Shown: one piece after another, positions 58,774 to 64,000 of the stretch | Layout: each line of letters opens with the position of its first letter | Position numbering within the stretch: position 1 is the stretch's first letter | Assembly: GCA_963573385.1 (NCBI GenBank) | Contig: CAUYLG010041444.1 | Span: 29,733-93,732, forward strand | DNA: 64,000 bases | From: Cacajao melanocephalus | Taxonomy: Eukaryota; Chordata; Mammalia; Primates; Pitheciidae | Reading direction: 5' to 3' | Made by a program: the position numbers and the translations under genes | The notes under the pieces: model-generated | Seen by the model: the letters and a program-made list of their open reading frames with translations, nothing else | Databases searched by the model: none | What the model was told of the DNA's origin: nothing

Positions 58774-59219
58774 AAGCTGTTGTCAGACCTCTACTTCTGG
58801 ATATAATAGAGTTGCTTCCACTGAGAACAACTAGAAAACTGAGTTTAAAAAATTGTGTGTATGTGAGTTTTAGAGGCATGGGAGAGTTGCTGGAGCTGGA
58901 AAAGCCAAGACTGGGGAGTGGGTTGGTGCGGGAGAGACGGTAGATAGGTAGATCATGGAGAGGTGAATTGCTATTGGGCTGCTTTTTCCCTGGGGATATA
59001 TGCTAATTTGCAGAATAGGTAAGAGGCCAAAAACAAGGGCTTTGCTTGGAGAGAGGGAAGCTTCTAGGATTAAGGAAACCAACAGAACTTTGTCAAGTTA
59101 ACCAGGCTGAAGAGGCGATGTTAGAGACTCAGACTTGATCCTGGAGAAAAAGGAAGGGTAAGGAAGGTTAGAGAATTGTACCTGAAATATGCTTGAGATA
59201 GTTATGGGTAAGAAATGAA

Positions 59220-59530
59220 GGCCAAAAGCAATGGCTCATGCCTGTCATCCAAGCACTTTGGGAGGCCAAAGCAGGGGGATCACTTGAGCCTAGGAGTTCG
59301 AGACCAGCCTGGGCAACATAGGGAGTCCCTGTCTCTATAAAATATAAAAATAAGTTAGCTGGATGTGGTGGAGTGCACCTGTAGCCCCAGCTACTCAGGA
59401 AGCTGAGGTGGGAGGAAGGATCGCTTGAGGCCAGCAGGTCAAGGCTGCAGTGAGCTATGATCATCCCACTGCACTCCAGCCTGGGAGATAGAGACCTTGT
59501 CTCAAAAAATAAAAAATAAAAAAAATAAAA
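59220..59530 (+). mobile_element. AluJ-type element
   Basis: AGCACTTTGGGAGGCCAAAG, GATCACTTGAGCCTAGGAGT and an A-rich tail with AATAAA units. Confidence 0.9.
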
Positions 59531-59654
59531 GAGGTAGAATGTCTTGAAAAGTTGAGTGGACTTTTTGGAAGTCTTGCCAGACTAAGGCAACATGGATTAG
59601 TGTTTAGTCTCAGATGCTGAGGAGGTAAGAATGAGGAGAGAGTCCTTAGACAAT

Positions 59655-60346
<692 letters not shown>

Positions 60347-62060
60347 TGTCTGATCTTACTTTTAAACTGAACAGAGATTTCTGAAAATATATAATCCTAC
60401 ATATATATTTTAAATGTCGAGACTATAAAGTTTTAATTGGCTTCCTGTACATATCACAAAAAGAATATCTGAAATCATTATTAAATTCCCTCACCTTACT
60501 TTTCTCATGAATATATCCTTCTCTCTCAGCTGGGGATAGGAGAAATGAGGGAGCGTGAGAAGGAGTTAAAAAAACAAAGCCAGCAGCCCACCATTTCTGC
60601 CACCATTTAGAGTGCTATGCCTAACATGGTAATTGTACGTTAAGGAGATATGCATAGCCCAAGGTAGGTGAAGTCCAGTCTCTTGAATAACCAGAAGGCC
60701 TGAATGAGTTAAGGAGTCAATTGGGAGAATCCACTTAGGGCCTAGAATGAGTCAAGGTTAATGAGAATGTCAGTACTAGCCTTGGCTAACTTGCATGAAC
60801 CTCATTGTCCAATGAGTATCCCAAGGGATTTTTGCTATTAGTTTATGCGGAAATGCGACATAGATCCTAGCACAGTTTGGTCATGAGTCTACATGTAGAA
60901 TCATTTGCCACCTCTCATTTTTTCTCAACCCTATTAACAACTCCGTATCCTCTAATATGGCATTTGTCAGAGAAGAGCCTGAAGATGACCTGAACTGAGA
61001 AGATAAAGAAGCAGAAATATTCTTGTTTCAATAACTCTAAATCAAAGTGGTAAGAAACAAGAGATAATGAACAGAAGTCCAATAATAACCATGACTGTTA
61101 TAGACATGACACATATTTTACAGCACTGTCTCCTTAAAAGCTCAGAATACATTGCCCCATTGTGGTTTTCAATAATAAACACACTGGTATGTAAAAGAGG
61201 AACACAGTACCCCTGGCGTGTAAATGATTTTCAGAACCTAGGGGTTACTGGGCAAGTCTCCTGAGGTTTCATTCACAAACAGGGCCCTGAAAATGACTGA
61301 CAAAGAACAGTTGCCGTTACTTGTCAGCTAAGATGTGGACTAGTTCCAAAGGAAAAGAAAAGGCTTTTCTCACACCCATCTTTCAAAATAAAGTAACTGA
61401 ATAGCTTTAAAAATAACAGCAACAAACAATATATCACCAAAAACCAGGTATCAACTGAAACAATAAACTTCTTTACTCTCTCAGTGGGTGGGAGTCAAAA
61501 CCAGCTGTCAGACTTGTATGTCTGCTTCTTTTCCATTTTTAATTCGATTTTCCTTTCAAATGAATCTTGGTATGGTCTTGATAGCTCTGTGTAGCAGAGA
61601 AGAAAGTCAGAAAAAGCAACTGCTACATACAGATATCAGTCCAGGGAAACCCCCTTGGACAATCCACCTCTTTTCCGGCCTTCACGATCCTTCCCCCTTC
61701 CTCAGTCTCTCTTGAGGTCCTGTTCCTCTCTAATGATGCTTCTTTTCTTTCTTTTTCTTTCTTTTTTTTTTTTGCCACATGAATTGTTCCACAAACTAAA
61801 ATATGAGATAAAATATATTCTGGGCCAAATTAAAACCATTAGCCTCTTGAAAAATCACTCCAAGGAAGGAAAAAGAAAGAGAATTTAATAGGCCCAAAGG
61901 AAAGGATGGTGATTTCCTGGGAATTGCTTTCAATTTTAAAGGCTTTTCAGATTAGATTATTTAATGAGTTGAAGGAATAGAAAGAATATAGGTTAGAAAA
62001 TTAGTTTGTTTGTTTTCAGTCAATAACAATTAGAGCAAATGAACCAAGTTTTTCAAGGCT

Positions 62061-62111
62061 GTTTTTTTTTCTTTTCTTTTCTTTCTTTCTTTTTTTTTTT
62101 TTTTTTTTTTT
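62061..62111 (+). repeat. Polypyrimidine tract
   Basis: T-runs separated by single C residues. Confidence 0.9.
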
Positions 62112-63759
62112 GTGGACTCCACTTCAAAATTCATTCTGAAAATCTAACAAAAAAAAAAACTTCAAGTGATATTTTGGAGACCAGTTCCTGAGATACATAG
62201 GAGGCAAAAGAGAGTTAGCAAGACTGTATCTCTAAGGTTCTTTGAAATTCTGTGGGCTGGCAGTGTAGGAAAAAAATGTAACAAGAAAGAACAAAGATTT
62301 TGGTTCTAAATAAGATCACCATGGAAAGGGTACACCTTTAACTGTTAGTTTTAATGTGCCTTTAGAGTATGTTAACTGTCTTGTTTTGATAAATAATAAT
62401 AACAATGGTATAATGTACCTTATGGTTTACAAATTTAATGGGAAAACTTGGAAGAAGCAATGAATAAAAATGAAAAACAACATTCTCCCATTTCTTCCTT
62501 TTTTTAAAAAAACTTTTTTCTTAAAGGTGGTCTTCCCTTGTCCAAAGTGTGATCGTAGGTGAAACTCCGTTTCCCTCTCTGCCTTACCAACCCCAACATA
62601 CTTCATTATGGTCACCATCATGCCATTCATCTGTCGTCTTCTGCTAAGTACTATAATTTAGTAGGTGTCTGGTATTCCTGAAGGAAGTGTTTTTCATTAA
62701 AAGATACATTCACACTAGTTCTCTATACTCAGTTGAAGCTACGGCTTGGTAATGAATCTATTATTTAAATTAATAAACAGTTCTGGGGCATTGTTTTAAA
62801 ATACGTATCTTATTTTAGAATCCAAGTGGCATAGAGCCTGGCTTGTTTTTCTCAAGAAAAATGTGTTATTTGTTTCACAACATAGTTATTTGCATTTTTC
62901 TGCATCTTTAATTCACTAAACTGAAAAAGAAATAGAGATATAAAAATGAAATAGAAAAATAAATGACATATTAAGACTTTTTTCTTTTTCTTTCTTTTTT
63001 TTGGAATTCACCAAAAAACAGCCCTGACTAGTTCAACATTTGGAGAAAAGAGATATTGTGTGTAATGTCAGCAAACCCACACCGGCAAGAGACCCGAGGA
63101 CATTGTTAAAGGAAGTGTTTGTCAGACAACTGTGTCTCAGAGACTCTTCAGTACTTGGAGCCACCTTTCCCACCCCTTCCTGTTTGCATTCCTCAGAGTC
63201 AGATTTCAGCTAAAGGGATGGAAATTAAATAAAGGTGCATTGGAGAACACATAATTAGTCTTTAAATCATAGGATCTCAAATTCATGAAATTTCATCAAA
63301 AGTTTAGTAGAAGTCTTAAAAAAATGCCCTGAGGGCAATCTCTCCAAGTTTTCCCCCAAGAATTTAGTGTTAGCATACACAAGTAATTATTACTCGATAA
63401 TGCGCTTTTGTGACAAGCTAAGAGTTTTCTTTAACAGTCTTTTCCACCTGTGGAATAAAATATTTCACAGGAACACATTCACCCAGACCTGTTCCCATGT
63501 GAAATTTGCTTCAAGTTTTTCCTCAGAGCATCCAACTCTTCTCTTGCAATTGTTCACACTGGCAAACACTATGTCAATCTGAGAGCGTCCTCAGGTTATC
63601 TGTTCCCTTTGTGTGAGAGCCAACCTATGAAGACGAAAAATACCACTTGGGAAAAAAACTAATCTTAAGGGAAATGCAGACTTCAAGTAGTAGTATTTTT
63701 AGGGTAAACTAACATTGTGGCATAGTTTAAATATGTGTTAGTTTACCCCTAACTCCCCT

Positions 63760-63760
<1 letters not shown>

Positions 63761-63796
<36 letters not shown>

Positions 63797-63823
63797 ACAC
63801 AGACACACACACACCCCACACAC
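63761..63823 (+). repeat. (CA)n microsatellite
   Basis: CA repeat with interspersed CAGA units. Confidence 0.95.
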
Positions 63824-64000
63824 TCACGACAGGAGAAAGGAATCAATAATGCTTACTGGTAATTTGGTTCGGTGGAAAAGAGAAAAGTATTTGCGAAAAA
63901 GGCCTGAAAATCCTTATGAGCAGTCACAACTAGAAGTTCTCAGACTCTTCCTGTTTGAAAGGTTGTAAAGAACTAACAGGGGCAGGACTTACATTTACCA

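Noticed and set aside
63761..63823. Regularly repeated CA/CAGA units as a possible CRISPR-like array
   Set aside because: Ordinary dinucleotide microsatellite without unique spacers, in a primate genome.

Overview
This window is simian primate nuclear DNA. It carries abundant Alu elements of old (J, FLAM-like) and middle-age (S/Sc/Y-like) type, primate L1 3' ends, THE1/MaLR LTRs and a MADE1 fragment. Gene density is low and GT-AG introns are long. I cannot fix the species. A few LIX1 residues differ from the human protein as I remember it (Leu for Val after the PSEG motif, Glu for Asp in the KER-SPG stretch, Ser for Gly in the last four residues), so a non-human primate is more likely than human.

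The only protein-coding gene supported is LIX1 (limb expression 1, related to Drosophila lowfat), on the + strand. Five consecutive coding exons are present: 6726-6889, 23561-23701, 26099-26194, 34147-34224 and 36022-36309 (stop codon included). They join in frame through canonical GT-AG junctions. Together they account for residues 28 to 282 of a 282-residue protein. The first coding exon (about 28 residues), the promoter and the 5' UTR must lie upstream of base 1. The 3' UTR starts at 36310 and probably ends at one of several AATAAA signals between 36.9 and 39.1 kb.

Layout: 1-6725 is the 3' part of intron 1; 6890-23560 is intron 2, the largest; 23702-26098 is intron 3; 26195-34146 is intron 4; 34225-36021 is intron 5; 36310 to about 39.1 kb is 3' UTR; the remaining 25 kb is intergenic and rich in retroelements. 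In the human map the next gene in this direction is LNPEP, convergent with LIX1; nothing of it is seen here.

The most informative structures outside the gene are endogenous retroviral LTRs whose insertion history can be read from target-site duplications (TSDs). These are a solo THE1-type LTR with a 5-bp TSD (42.05-42.41 kb), a second one inserted into a TA repeat (45.14-45.50 kb), an LTR preceded by a polypurine tract (52.6-53.14 kb), an ERV1-like solo LTR with a 4-bp TSD (49.63-50.04 kb), and a nested pair of that same family in opposite orientations (57.98-58.78 kb). An Alu with a perfect 13-bp TSD sits inside an old MaLR LTR (59.66-60.35 kb). In LIX1 itself, a perfect 10-bp hairpin lies 24 nt past the exon 2 donor, and exon 3 is flanked by Alus in opposite orientation. 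I saw no CRISPR array, no structural RNA gene, and no new protein-coding system.
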